Below are positions 12,261 through 23,746 of a stretch of DNA of 64,000 nucleotides, in pieces. The position numbers and the translations under genes are program-made. This stretch comes from Diplolepis rosae (Eukaryota > Arthropoda > Insecta > Hymenoptera > Diplolepididae), in assembly GCA_030998225.1 (NCBI GenBank), contig JAPYXD010000680.1, forward strand, positions 12,214,001 to 12,278,000. The letters are read 5' to 3'. The notes below the pieces were generated by a model. That model searched no databases, had not been told where the DNA came from, and saw only the letters and a list, made by a program, of their open reading frames with translations. How positions within the stretch are numbered: position 1 is the stretch's first letter; the number at the start of each line of letters is the position of its first letter.

Positions 12261-13844
12261 AACAAGTTTAGTAACTTTAAGAAAATTTTTTTATTATTTT
12301 CAATTTGCAGAACTTTGTAATTTGAAAATCTCAAAGTAGAAATTAGTTTAGTTTATGAATCTATTCAGAAAGAAATTAATTTTTTTTGTTTTTGAATGCA
12401 GAAATCTTTCATTTAGAAGTTTTGAAAAACTGACAGCATACAAAATTAAAGAATTTAAAGTCCGAAGGATAGTAAGAGTATTTCATTCAAGTTTAAACAG
12501 ATCCTTCACTTTCAAAAATGTTCGGAAATTTCCAAAATTTTTATGTTACAAAGGTAACGTAAAATTTGATGACATTTGTGATGTTTTTGAGTAAAGGTAT
12601 CTTAAAATTGCGAAAAATGTATTGAATTTTCTGAAATTTTTCTTAATATTATGAAACTCAACTGAATTTTCATGGAATTTATTTTAAAACTACCAAACTG
12701 TAACAGAATTTTTATTAAATTTATCATAAAATTACGAGTACAAATTTTAAGAATTCGAAACCCTTCTAATCCTCAAAATACAGAAAACATGATCTAATTC
12801 GGACTAAAATTATTACCCAAAATAAACAATTATGAGATAACTAACAAAAAAGGAGGAAAGAAAAAAGGAGGTAACCTTCCAAAATCCATTCCTTCTTTTT
12901 CTTCCTTTTGTCCTCTTTTGTCTTTACCTCCCACAACCATCTACATAAAAACAAAACTACTTGCGACGTTTCGGTGCTCTTCCAGCACCCTCTTCAAAGC
13001 TGGAATTCTAAAAAAAAAATTTTTAAATTATCTCCTATAACCTTCCATGGGGACGCAGAACTCTCCTCCATGAATGCCAACAGGAAATATAGTTTCTGTT
13101 GGCATTCATGGAGGAAAGTTCTGCGTCCCCATGAAAATTAAAAAATTGTTTCTTAAATTTACTAAGAACTAACTAAATTTACCGAAATTCTACCTTAATT
13201 TTACGAAAATGCAACTGAATAAAACTCCAGTCACGTGTTTCGGGAAATTACGGTGGAAAGTTCTAACAGTGCTTGAAAAGAGAAAATTAGGCCGTTTTTA
13301 AGATGAATCTCCATAATTTAATATTTTTTTATTTGATTTTTAACTTTAAAAGTTCCTTTCTAGGAAAAATGAGGTCTCAACAAATTTCAAGTGCTTTTTA
13401 AATTTCTTTGTGGTTCCAGTTTTTCTGGAATTTTTTTATTTCCCCTGAAAAGAATCACATTAGAAATCTAGAAACATTAAGAAATTATAAATTTTCATCT
13501 GATAAAAATTTTAAAAATTTGTCAACATTGATAGCCAATTTATAGTAATAATTTTGTAGACCATAACACGTGAAGATTTTTTAAAAAGTGAATATTTCAT
13601 CCAAAATGCTGATATTTTTAAAAATTCTGTGTTTAATCATTTTATTTCTGCTTAGCGCAAAAATTTCTCCACACAACTAAATTTTAATATAAACATTTAT
13701 GCATAGAAGAAAAAAATGGATAACATCTTTTCTTGAAAAGCGCAATGAGTACCAGAAAAAGCAGAAATTGCAAAATAAACAGAGATGATCTCTTGATACT
13801 AAATGAATTTATCATGAATTTTACTATACTTGACAATCCTTATA
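12261..13844. other. Unannotated stretch around a hairpin
   Basis: AT-rich sequence with many GAATTTTTTA-type words. A purine/pyrimidine-biased patch (AAAGGAGG, then TTCCTTCTTTTTCTTCC) occupies 12845-12925. Apart from the hairpin at 13046 nothing was recognised. The 79-codon frame at 12355-12594 lacks any motif. Confidence 0.4.
13046..13133. repeat. Near-perfect hairpin, arms of about 42 bp
   Basis: The left arm begins CATGGGGACGCAGAACT and ends CAACAGGAAA (13046-13087). After five bases TATAG the right arm (13093-13133) returns as its reverse complement, with one mismatch and one extra base. The transcript of either strand would form a stem of about 40 pairs with a 5-base loop. The loop is shorter than usual for animal pre-microRNA and there is no second copy in the window, so a recent inverted duplication is as likely as a small-RNA precursor. 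Confidence 0.8.
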
Positions 13845-14115
13845 CTCTAAATCTGAATCAGTAAAATTTTCACTGATTGAATCAGTGATTTGCCTTTTCA
13901 CTGAATCATCAGTGGAAACAATATTTTTCATTGTTAAATCAGTTGATTTTCACTGTTTAATTAGTTAAAACAATATTTTCCATTATTAAATCAGTTAATT
14001 TTCACTGAAGTAATCAGTGAAATTTGATTGATTCGCAGTAACCTCTTTTTAGCTATTTGAATCAGTCAAATTTCACTGATAATCAGTAGATTTTTACTGA
14101 TTCAGATTCAGAGAG
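13845..14115. mobile_element. Family E MITE (copy 1, 271 bp)
   Basis: It starts CTCTAAATCTGAATCAG after TA (13843-13844) and ends GATTCAGATTCAGAGAG before TA (14116-14117), giving inverted terminal repeats and a TA target duplication. The interior is filled with palindromes of the type TCACTGATTGAATCAGTGA. It is non-coding. The TA duplication points to a Tc1/mariner-type transposase, though the ends match no family I can name. Confidence 0.85.
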
Positions 14116-14588
14116 TAAACAAAATTCAACTTAACATTGTAATTTTTTACCTCGAAGGAGCTTTGTCAATAAATCAAACTATAATATTTTGGTCACATCG
14201 TAAAAAATTCAATCAAAAAATGTTCGCACTCAAAAATGACCCTTTCAAAAATTAGATTAGAAAATCAACAATTGTTTTTAAAAATTATTTTCAAACAATG
14301 TTGTTGATAAGAATTGACTTTATTTCTGATATTTTTCATCTGCAATAAAACATCCTCAAGGAAAGAACCGTTTAGGTTTTGACTATTCATGGAATTTCAA
14401 ACTGTTATCTGATCAAAATATAATAATATTTTTATAGACCATAAAATATGAAAATTTAATAAAAATGGTAAATTTTTCATTCAAAATACATGATTGATTG
14501 CTGATATTCTTTCAATTTAAATTTAAGCATTTCATTTATGTGCGGAAATTTCCCCGTACAGCTAAATTTTAGTGTAGACATTTACGAA
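14116..14588. other. Spacer between E elements
   Basis: AT-rich sequence; the stretch resembles the 13.4-13.8 kb flank loosely (CATTTATGCATAGAAGA against CATTTACGAACTC), suggesting an old local duplication that carried E-type insertion sites. Nothing coding was recognised. Confidence 0.35.
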
Positions 14589-14660
14589 CTCTCTAAATTT
14601 GAATCAGTCAAAATCTACTGATTCAATCAGTGAAAATTTGACTGATTCAGATTTAGAGAG
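14589..14660. mobile_element. Family E minimal derivative (72 bp)
   Basis: Only the two ends of an E element remain: CTCTCTAAATTTGAATCAG runs almost directly into TTGACTGATTCAGATTTAG AGAG through a single ATTCAATCAGTGA palindrome. The internal 200 bases of the full element are absent. It shows the family exists in at least two size classes. The flanking TA is not preserved. Confidence 0.75.
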
Positions 14661-14760
14661 AATATAAAGAAAAAATGAATAAACTTTTTTCTTAAAAAGT
14701 GCATCGTGTACCAGAAATTGCAAAAACTACAAAATCAACAGAGATGATTTCTTGAAACTA

Positions 14761-15032
14761 CTCTCTAAAACTGAATCAGTTGAATTTTCACTGATTGAAT
14801 CAGTGATTTGCCTTTTCACTGATTCATCAGTGAAAAAATATTTTTCACTGTTAAATCGGTTAATTTTCACTTATTCATCAGTGAAAAAAATATTTTCCAA
14901 AGTCAAATCAGTCAATTTTCACTGAAATAATCAGTGAAATTTGACTAATTTACAGTAAACTCTTTTTAGCTATTTCAATCAGTCAAATTTCACTGAAAAT
15001 CAGTAGATTTTGACTGATTAAAATTTAGAGAG
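14761..15032. mobile_element. Family E MITE (copy 3)
   Basis: The 272-bp copy begins CTCTCTAAAACTGAATCAG right after TA (14759-14760) and ends TTAAAATTTAGAGAG; the right flank is CA, so one TA copy has decayed. The internal TCAGTGA/TCACTGA palindromes follow the same order as in copy 1. Confidence 0.85.
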
Positions 15033-16773
15033 CAAATGAATTTATTATGAAGTTTTCCATACTTAATATTCCTGATAAACAATATTTAATTTAACATCGT
15101 AATTTTTTATCTCGAGGAAGTTTTGTCAATAAATCAAACCAAGTGCTTGGAGTTAGAAAACGATGCAAGGGGAGTTCTCTTGTAGCGAATACAGCCAGTA
15201 AAGAGGAGGGTGAGTATTTAACATCACAATAGTCACTTTGGTCGCTCCAAGTCACTGCAAAGCGTTCAACATCAACGCTCAGGATTAACAAGTCCTTTAT
15301 AATTTTCAAATCTTGACGAATCGTTATATTTAGAGTTTTTCGCTCCAGAATTCCAGTGACGATTTTTATTCAAAATGATTAATGTGACATTCCATTAAAC
15401 ATTATTATATTAAACAATTAATTATTTCCTTTCATGAAAAAATATTAAAATATTACATATCTAATAAATTAAGATACATTTTCAAAACCCCTACTATTGC
15501 ATTCCAAGATTCTACATCAATGACTCTAAAAACTGGAAAATAAACGATAAATCAACACACTCGTCATTACTATTCCATCAGGAGAAATTCTGGACTCTCT
15601 CATGTATCCAATCACAAACAAAAACGAAGAAGATCGTCCCAAGAGCGCAAATTAAATTAACCGTATAACTGTAACGATGATATTGCGCAGACAGAGGGAG
15701 TGGAAAGCTTTCGTACCTTTCAGTTCAGTTGCACTGGCCCTTTGAGGTTTTTCAAATAGAAGTAAGAGTTTTTAAAATCAACACAAGAAGAGATCAAAAG
15801 ACGTGCTATCGATAATTGGTAGAAATCTTTAGCCCTTTTTCCAAAGAGCTCCGACATCCACGACTACAACCTCGTCAGCGTTTGAGGATTACTCTTTCCT
15901 CAATGTAGAAAAATGTCTCATATTTATTTTGTCCCTTGGATATCTTTCTTGCTTTTTATTTACTATACTTTTATTTATCTTCCTTATTTCACTTATAAAT
16001 TCCCTTTTTTGCATTTATTATTTATGACGTAGGGAATAACTTGTGGAATCTTAAAATTTTCATTTCGAGAATAATTAAATTATAAATGATAATTTCGAAC
16101 CATAGAGTCACTTTCTTAATCCCGTCACTTAAGGAACAAATCGATCTAGAAACGTTGCGCTTATTTTGAGAAGCTCGATTCAAATAAAAGAAAGAAAGGG
16201 TAAAGTAACGAATGTAAAAGGAAAGGGGTTAATTTCTAATTGTTTTGTTAAATGACGCGCAAGTAAGAATCCTTCCGAAGGACTTAAGCCTCAACGCGAG
16301 CGCTGGTGATTTTAGTTCATTCTGCTTCCCTCCCCTCTCCCTTCTCCATCACCCATCTTAATTCTTAGCTTTATTCTCTCTAAGACCTCTCTCTTAATTT
16401 CTTATTTCTCTTGCTCCAATCCCTCTCCCACTCCCTTACCTTTTGCAATTTATACTCGATTCTACTAGCCACAAGAAGAGAAGAGACCAAGCAGGGGTTG
16501 TCGGGTAAAACAGAGTGAGTCAGCAAGGGTTTGGGGGGGGGGGGGCACTGAATGCCAGGCTTAAGCATACAATGCTTCGCTTTCAAACGGCGGCTCTGAA
16601 GACCTTTCTTTCATATTACATACTTTAATTCTTTAAACGTGTCTTTCCAACAACGTCCGCGAGTTGTCATCTCTATTTTTTCTTTATTGTCTTTGCTACT
16701 TTCGAGATTTTTTAGATCTAAAAATAATTTGCATCAGAGATGTTTTCCTTATTTTCAAAATTAGTTAATCTCT
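15033..16773. other. Unannotated, partly single-copy-looking stretch
   Basis: 15560-16620 contains longer base-balanced parts (CAGACAGAGGGAGTGG, CCTCAACGCGAGCGCTGG, CCCTCCCCTCTCCC) without a partner in the window. A G run of about 14 lies at 16531-16545. No exon with a start, motif or convincing frame was recognised; the frames at 15091-15309 and 16380-16586 look like chance. Confidence 0.4.
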
Positions 16774-17010
16774 TTAAGGTAGTTTTCATCCACGAAAATT
16801 AGACCTCAGGCAAAAATAGATAATTTTGCTTTCAGGAATAGCAATATTATTATTGAAGGGCTATTTTGGAAGAGCAAATATTAATTTCTATGAAAAAAAT
16901 TTGAAATACAGAAAAATAATTTTATTAATAAATTTTATTTTTGCCCTAACTTTTTTTCTTATCGTTTCTTACCAAATTTTAAAAAATTATGCGAATCTAA
17001 TAAAAAAAAT

Positions 17011-18268
17011 TTTAAAAAAACTAAGGAACGTTTATCTACTCCTAAATATTTATAAATATAGAAAAAAAATATAAATTTTTTGGACCAGGTAAACGTTCCT
17101 TAGTGCTTTTTACTTAATTACTCAAAGTTTTAACTCGATGTCTCAATTAAGGTAGTTGTCGTGCCAAAAATCAGGTCTCTGGAAAAAAAAGTTTTTCTAT
17201 GATTTCAAGACTGGAAATTATATCATCAGCCGTGTCATATGTAAGGAAAGACACTCTTTCTAATGAAAACATTTAAAAATTACGAAAAATAATTTTTTAA
17301 TAATGTTTTTTGTAATAGGATTTTCCCTTACTATCGCTTCATACCAATTTTTTGAAAATGATTGAAGTTTCTTAAATCAGAGCTTATTCTTTCGGGGAAA
17401 ATATTCTCTACAACTTAACCGTTTCCAATTTTTGAAAATGAATCAATTATTATCAAATACAGCAATTTTTTTATAAAAATTTTGTTTTGGAAAATAGATT
17501 TTTAAATATTTCAGCCATTAAAGAATTTATTTTCAAAAATTGGAAACGGTTAAGTTGTAGAGAATATTTTCCCCGAAAAAATAAGATATGATTTAAGAAA
17601 TTTCAATAATTTTAAAAAAATTGTTAAGAAGCGATAGTAAGGAAAAATCCTATTACAAAAAACATTATTAAAAAATTATTTTTTGTAATTTTTAAATTTT
17701 TTCATTAAAAAGAGTGTCTTTCCTTACATATGACATGGCTGATGATATAATTTCCAGTCTTGAAATCATAAAAAAACTTCTTTTTCCAGAGACTGATTTT
17801 TGGCACGACAACTACCTTAATACGGAAATGCGAAGGGCGAAAAAAAGTGTCGGTAAGGTAGGGATCGGATAAGTAAGACATGCCCTAATTACCACTTTAA
17901 AAGATGTTTGTGCTATTATTCAATACATCATATTAGAGAAAAATATTCCCATTGCCGGGAAAAAATTTAAAAATGTAAATAATTTAATTTTTAGTAACAA
18001 TTACTGCAGGTCAATGCTCGAAGCAGTTTTCCATGTTTACTCTAAAAAAAAATCGGATTTTAAGGAATATATAACTATAGCTATTTTTTTATGAAACTTA
18101 TTCAATTTTTCAACATCTCTGATTAGTAGTTAGAAAATGAGAGATTACTTTAAAAAACTAAGATTCGGGAATTTTCTAAAAATGTTAAAAGAAGAAAATG
18201 AGCCTTCATTTCTTAAAATCCAATCATTTTTGAACAGTAAACTTGCAAAAAACTACATTGAACAAATC
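17011..18268. mobile_element. Family C/S insertion within family B
   Basis: It includes CTAAGGAACGTTTATCTACTCC, an AT palindrome and CGTTCCTTAGTGC (17020-17105). Next comes TCGGTAAGGTAGGGATCGG (about 17850) and then a 350-bp segment S to about 18204 ending CTAAAAATGTTAAAAGAAG. The same C plus S order occurs in inverted orientation at 20604-21130, so the two may be parts of one large inverted-repeat element or two insertions. A 666-bp TTAA element interrupts it at 17151-17816. Confidence 0.6.
17151..17816. mobile_element. Family B' fold-back element with intact TTAA duplication
   Basis: GGTAGTTGTCGTGCC at the left is matched by GGCACGACAACTACC at the right; the 666 bases form one long inverted repeat with arms of about 310 bp. 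TTAA lies on both sides (17147-17150, 17817-17820). The empty form of this target is visible at about 35490-35515: TTTCAATTAATGTAGAAATG against the filled TCTCAATTAA...TTAATACGGAAATG. That comparison proves the TTAA duplication. It is non-coding, and a diverged subfamily of the 411-1076 element (same first seven bases, different arm sequence). Confidence 0.9.
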
Positions 18269-18703
18269 ACTTTTTCAAGAAAAAGATGCCCTAAAAAATA
18301 ACCATTTCCAATTTTCGAAAATGAATAAATTATTATCGAATTCAGCAATTCGCTTATAAAAATTCTGTTTTGGAAACTGTTTTTCTAATGGTTGCAGCCA
18401 TTAAAGTATTTATTTTTAAAAATCACAAACGGTGAAGTTGTGGGAAATCTTTTCTCTGAAAAAATGATTCATGATTCATTAGAATCGCGTATTTTTTTAA
18501 AATTTGGTAAGAAGCGATAAGACAAAAATTTGGGTGAAAAATAAAATTTATTATTAAAATTATTTGTCTGTGTTTCAAATTTTTTTCATGTAAAATAATT
18601 TTTTCTTTTTCAAAATAGCCCTTCAATAATAATATTGCTATTCTTGAAAGCAAAATTATCTATTTTTGTCTGAGGTCTAATTTTCGTGGATAAACTACCT
18701 TAA

Positions 18704-19777
18704 TGCATTGAAATTAGATTTTTTTCCCTTAACATTTATTTCAGGTTCTGAACTGTTGTTTTTTAGTTGGGCTGGTCATAAGATAATTTATCTACTTGGT
18801 GTGGGCTGAAAATGTCTGATATTGAAATACTTCCCCTACTTAACAGTAGAGAGAGATGAATTTAATGCTATTTCTTGACTAAAAATTACCTTCTTTTCTT
18901 TCAGTGGAGAGATTGATGCATTATCTGTAAACCCCATCAGTTTTACGCTTGTTTCTAAAGTGTTCTGTTTTAGGAGAGAAAATAGGAAAATTAGGGTGAA
19001 CTATTCCATTCTCAAAGTAAATTCTTGACAGTTAACCAATACTTTTATCCTTTGCTTCAACCCTTCGACAGGAAGGTGAAAGGCTTGCAAATAAGTGAGA
19101 CGTCATTTGGACTCTACTATGAAAATAATAATAGGAGTAAGTAAAAAATAAAATGATTTTAAAATCATTTCTTTTTATTTACTCATTAATGTATTGAATA
19201 ACATTTTTAAAGTTATTTTGTAATTTTTTTAGAAAATTATTGTTTGAGAAACATTGAAGGAATAAGGATTAACTTTGTTGTAATAAAGAGTTATATCTAA
19301 CATAAAATATTATATTTATAGAAAATATTGTATTTTTAAACAAAATAAAGTAGGAATTAAAATTTTCTGGAACAATCCTTGGTTACGAAACTTTTGATAA
19401 TAGCTCTTTTTAATCTTATTTTTTTGTCATCCAATTATTCTTGAATTTTAAAAACTCTGTATTGACCTTTTATGAAGTAGATTTATGAAATAAATATCCA
19501 TAATCCAAGTAACTCAAACAGTATTTCTAGGAGGAAAAGTTTTTCTAATTTTCATATCCTTTGAGGGGCCATTTTATATTCTCAATAAATAAAAAAAAGA
19601 ATCATTTCAATATTTTTCAATATGCCCACGTTCAACAAAATCGACATCAAAATTAGAAATTAGCTAGGAAGCCCTTAAAAACTTAATTAATTACCAATTT
19701 AAAAACGATTAGAGTTGTTATTAATCACATATCCCAAGAAAAAAATCTTCATTTCATCAAGGATAAAATTTTAAATA
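18704..19777. other. Unannotated AT-rich stretch
   Basis: No repeat partner or gene was recognised. A mildly base-balanced part lies at 18750-19120 (GGGCTGGTCATAAG, CAACCCTTCGACAGGAAGG). Confidence 0.4.
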
Positions 19778-19779
19778 TA

Positions 19780-20603
19780 CACTACCGGTCAAAATTGTGG
19801 AACCACCAGTTTTTCGATGATTGCTCAAATTATCTTAATCTTAATTCTGTGAGTGATAAAATTTCTTCTCTTAATTTAATTGAATGCCATCAAAATTCTC
19901 TATAAAATGAGTCGAGAATGAAATCGTTTCGTTAAATTTTGAAGAAGGTATTGCAAATAAAGTCAAAATTTCAATTTTTTCTTAAATTTTAAATAACTTT
20001 CGAAATAATCAACACTTTTTAATGTTCTTGAGCTCATTTTAAAGCTGAGATTCTTCAAAATCGCAGTAAATTGTCATCATAAATGTATAATTTTTTTCTT
20101 GCATAGTGTAAAGAGTAAAAATTGTAACAAAAAAGAAGGGAAAATTCGAAAACATTTCATCTGAAGGAAAATCATAATAAAAATCATATAAATATATATT
20201 TTAAGGGAATTCTATAGAAAATTCATGATTATATGTTTTATATATCTTATGAAAATGTTCTCAGCGAAAGCAATATTGGAACTTTTCCATCTTTTTTATG
20301 CGAAATTTAACCTCGTGCACTATGTAAGAAAAGAATTACACATTAATGCTAATTATTCGGTTCGATTGTGTAGAAATTTAGCTTAAAAATGAGTCCAAAA
20401 AAATTTTTAAATGTTGATTATTTCAAAAGTTATTTAAAGTTTAAGAAAAAATTGAAATTTGAACTTTTTTTGCAATACCTTCTTCAAAATTAAACAATAC
20501 GACTTCATTCTAGAATCATTTTATAGAAAATTTTAATGGCATTTGATTCATTAAGAGAACAACTTTTATCACTCACATCAGAATAATAATTAAGATAATT
20601 TAA
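19780..20603. mobile_element. Tc1-type fold-back element D (copy 1)
   Basis: The left end follows TA (19778-19779) and reads CACTACCGGTCAAAATTGTG GAACCACC, the form of many Tc1-like inverted repeats. Sequence from AATTATCTTAATCTTAATTC on is mirrored near the right end (GATAATTTAAGCTC at 20590). The outermost 30 bases of the right end are missing where segment S abuts. No transposase frame remains. A second copy lies at 32628-33495. Confidence 0.7.
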
Positions 20604-20925
20604 GCTCATTTTTTCTTTTAACATTTTTAGAAAACTCCCGAACCTTTGATTTTTAAAGTAATCTCTCATTTTCTAACTACTAATCAGAGATGTTGAAAAA
20701 TTGAATAAGTTTCATAAAAAAATAGGTACAGTTATATATTCCTTAAAATCCGATTCTTTTTATAGAGTAAACATGGAAAACTGCTTCGAACATTGACCTG
20801 TAGTAATTGTTACTAAAAAAGAAATTATTCACATTTTTTAATTTTTTCCCGGCAAACCGACTATTTATCTCTAATATTATGTATTGAATAATAGCACAAA
20901 CATCTTTTAGTGGTGATTAGGGCCG
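20604..20925 (-). repeat. Segment S, inverted copy
   Basis: Reverse-complemented, it matches 17890-18204 closely: TAACATTTTTAGAAAACTCC, then ACTACTAATCAGAGATG, then GGAAAACTGCTTCGAACATTG. The copies have diverged by scattered substitutions, so the event is not recent. Together with 17011-18268 it forms a widely spaced inverted pair about 2.4 kb apart. Confidence 0.65.
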
Positions 20926-21232
20926 GGCCATGTCTTACTTATCCGGTCCCTACCTTACCGACACTTTTTTTCGCCCTTCGTATTTCCGTGTTAATAGAGA
21001 TATCGAGTTAAAACTTTGAGTAATTAAGTAAAAAGCACTAAAGAACGTTTACCTGGTCCACAAAATTTATATATTTTTTTATATTTATAAATATTTAGGT
21101 GTGGATAAACGTTCCTTAGTGCTTATTACTCAATTACTTAAACTTTCAACTCGATATTTCAAGTAATATGAAAATGCGAAGTTCGAAAAAGAAGTGTTGG
21201 TAAGGTAGGGATCGGATAAGTAGGACATGGCC
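20926..21232. mobile_element. Family C palindromic element
   Basis: The left arm GGCCATGTCTTACTTATCC and GTCCCTACCTTACCGACAC is mirrored by TAAGGTAGGGATCGG and ATAAGTAGGACATGGCC on the right. The arms are about 140 bp and the centre is an AT palindrome (TATTTTTTTATATTTATAAA). The right end is followed by TTAA (21233-21236). At the 34.56-kb copy the left end is preceded by TTAA, so this family may also use TTAA. Confidence 0.65.
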
Positions 21233-21236
21233 TTAA

Positions 21237-22077
21237 TTAGGTTTTCCAAGGACATTCTAGGCATGGCCGGACCTTCTTAAGTAACTAAGAATTTCCCTAA
21301 TAAGTTGTTACATTTCATACACTTATTTTCGTTATAATTTTTTCCTGGTTGTACATTTTAAATAGCGTGCCAATCACGGCCATTTATAAGCTCACATCTT
21401 CAAATACATTTTTCTCTATAATTCCATAATCCTTCTCTCTCAAGATGTTGATAAAAGGAAGATGAATCGTTAATTTTGCTTGATGTTATCAAATAGAAGT
21501 TAAATCAAAATGTCAGAGAAGCCTTCACACAGAAATTGTTATGCAACAGTTCTTCTTGGTGATTAGAGATGACCTCAGATTTATCATTAGAATCAGTGTA
21601 GTTAAATCGATCGGCACTAAATATATACATGTAGCCTTAAAATTCTTGAACTCCTAATTGGACAAGTTGCACCAAGTTGTATCGGAAGATCCACTGAATT
21701 GAGTCTAGTAATGGCCACTTTGAGGGCGCCTCATAAGCTCGCCCTAAGAGTCAAGCACTACTCTTAAGTGGCCTTAGGTCACTGTTTCTCTACTTTAGTA
21801 GAAGGGTTGAATATTAGAAACCAGAATCAAGAGGAAATTTTGCTTGACCATTGGATTATACATTTCATCAGTTGATACCAGTTATTAGTAGATCAGAGCT
21901 CTTCCAATACCATTTTCTTGATAGAATTCCCTTTTTCATGAATATAGAGTTCGATAATACTAATTAAACAAGAGATTAGATTTTGTTGCATCAAGTTTCT
22001 CCTGCTGAGAATTTGAAGATATAAAAGTCATAGTTTTCTTTTTCCTTTTTTCTTTCAATCTTCTTGAAATTCTGAGA
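21237..22077. other. Unannotated stretch
   Basis: A short imperfect inverted pair, GGCCACTTTGAGGGCG and CTTAAGTGGCC, lies at 21711-21775. Otherwise the sequence is base-balanced in parts and without partner or frame. Confidence 0.4.
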
Positions 22078-22287
22078 TAAAAAATCTGCCTGCTTCGCGG
22101 GCACATTCTTGTCACGCGCTTCGCGTGCAGCTTGCAAATTTGAGCGCGCCTAGGGCACGCGATGCGACCTTCGTGCTTTGCGCTCCGTTTTCTTTGAAAA
22201 ACGCTTTGGAAAGCGCATCGCGCTCAATCTTATATTCTTCGCATACATTGAAATAAAAAAATGAAATTCAATTTACTTGAGGCTGTA

Positions 22288-22559
22288 CTCTTTAAATCTG
22301 AATCAGTCAAATTTTCACTGATTGAATCAGTGATTTACCTTTTCACTCATTCATCAGTGAATAAATATTTTTCACTGTTAAATCAGTTAATTTTCACTGA
22401 TTCATCAGTGAAAAAAATATTTCTCACTGTGAAATCAGTCAATTTTCACTGATATAATCAATGAAATTTGACTGATTTACAATAATCTCTTTTTAGCTAT
22501 TTGAATCAGTCAAATTTCACTGATAATCAGTAGATTTTGACTGATTCAAATTTAAATAG
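22288..22559. mobile_element. Family E MITE (inside A3)
   Basis: A 272-bp copy starting CTCTTTAAATCTGAATCAG, between TA at 22286-22287 and TA at 22560-22561. The interior repeats TCACTGATTCATCAGTGA. It interrupts family A between its GC-rich 3' end and the rest. The 22261-22452 frame is a reading of its palindromes. Confidence 0.85.
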
Positions 22560-22561
22560 TA

Positions 22562-22760
22562 CACGGAAAAAAATAGTTCAGTAAAGTTTATAGAACTGTT
22601 TAAAAGTTATAGATACAGGCATTTACGCAACAGAGTTCTGCAAAATTTATAGAACTTTTCAGTATAAAATGCAGGACATCAGGAAAAATTATTGAAAGTT
22701 CCAAATTAATTATGAAAAGTTCTATAAATTTTGTAGAATTTTGTTCCGCAAATGCGGAAC
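22562..22760. mobile_element. Partial element with CACGGAAAAA end
   Basis: It starts CACGGAAAAAAATAGTTCAG directly after the TA that ends the E element. AAATTTATAGAACTTTTCA (about 22648) and TGAAAAGTTCTATAAATTTTG (about 22713) form an inverted pair inside it. The right terminus with the expected CCGTG is not found, so it is truncated at the junction with family A at about 22765. Confidence 0.5.
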
Positions 22761-23746
22761 ACATTATTATAGCGACACTCGCGCTTCGCGCTCGATTTTC
22801 TGTATACATTTCTGTAACTTTCCAATAATTTACATCATTAAAATAATTTATTTTCTTCCAAATATCTCTAAAAGGAAAAACAATCACAGATTTGATTTAA
22901 TCAAACGATTTTTCATTTTAACGCTTATTTTGTATCTCATATATTTCGGTTAAAAAATGGAATTTTTTATTTTTAATATTTAAAATCAAAACATAAAATA
23001 TACATCTTGTCAAAAAATGTCCTATTGAGAACTTGTAGACCTCATTCAGGCAAATAATTTCCCATCCCAACGTTATTTTGTATCTCACTTTTTTTTTTTT
23101 TAATGAAATTTTCAAATTTTAATCGTATTTTTTGAAATTAAAATGAAAAATATACGTTTTATTAGAAACTATGTCAAACAAAATTTGCAGATCTTATTAA
23201 AGTGGAAAATTTTGCATTTTCACATTTTTTTCGTATTTCACATATTATTCACATTATATTCGATATGATAACTTTTTTTCGTATCTCGTAAAATTTAACT
23301 GGAAAATAAAATTTAGATATTGAATTTTTTCATGTTTTAACATACTGTAACTTTCCTAATTTTGGTTCTATCGAAAAATGTTATTATGATAATTAGTAGA
23401 GATCAGGAACTAGTATTGGAATTTTGGATTTTTTCAAAAAGTTTTTTTGAAAATGCTGTTATTTTCACAATTTCGGTCGGACGTGGCTGGTTAACGAACT
23501 TGTCCTTATATACTTTTTCGGCTCCGATAAAGTATGCCAAAGTTCAATTCAATCTGATAATTCATTTGAGAGTTATCGAGTATACGGCCTACTACTATAC
23601 AGATAGACACTTTCGTAAAAACCGTTTTTTCTAAATCAGGGGGTCTCAAAACGTAAAGATTTGATGAAAATTTCGAATGTCATTCTTCACATAAAATTAA
23701 TCCATATCATTTATGAGAATGTAAAAAGGATAAGAATAACACTGGC

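Larger units (their letters stand above)
16778..18699. mobile_element. Family B fold-back, split by a nested insertion
   Basis: The left half (16778-17010, GGTAGTTTTCATCCACG after TTAA 16774-16777) and the right half (18269-18699, ending GTGGATAAACTACC before TTAA 18700-18703) together rebuild one family B element. In the 411-1076 copy the corresponding sequence is continuous at about 650. The 1.26 kb between them is a later insertion, itself containing a third element. The 16826-17074 and 18423-18653 frames are palindrome-arm readings. Confidence 0.8.
22078..23722 (-). mobile_element. Family A repeat (copy A3), near full length
   Basis: Read on the minus strand it starts with CATTCTCATAAATGATATGG near 23715. 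It passes the ACGTTTTGAGACCCCCTGA, TTCGTTAACCAGCCACGTCC and body-unit blocks, and reaches GAAAATCGAGCGCGAAGCGC at about 22800. The 3' part is displaced to 22078-22285 by inserted elements and ends in the GC-rich block and the hairpin GCCCGCGAAGCAGGC followed by AGATTTTTT. It is one of two copies where both the shared start and the shared end can be seen. The flanks GATAAAAA and GATAAGAA may be a decayed target duplication. Confidence 0.75.

Noticed and set aside
22078..22120. Stem-loop plus T run as a bacterial intrinsic terminator
   Set aside because: The surroundings are a eukaryotic repeat with no operon; I keep it only as a structural feature of the A 3' end.
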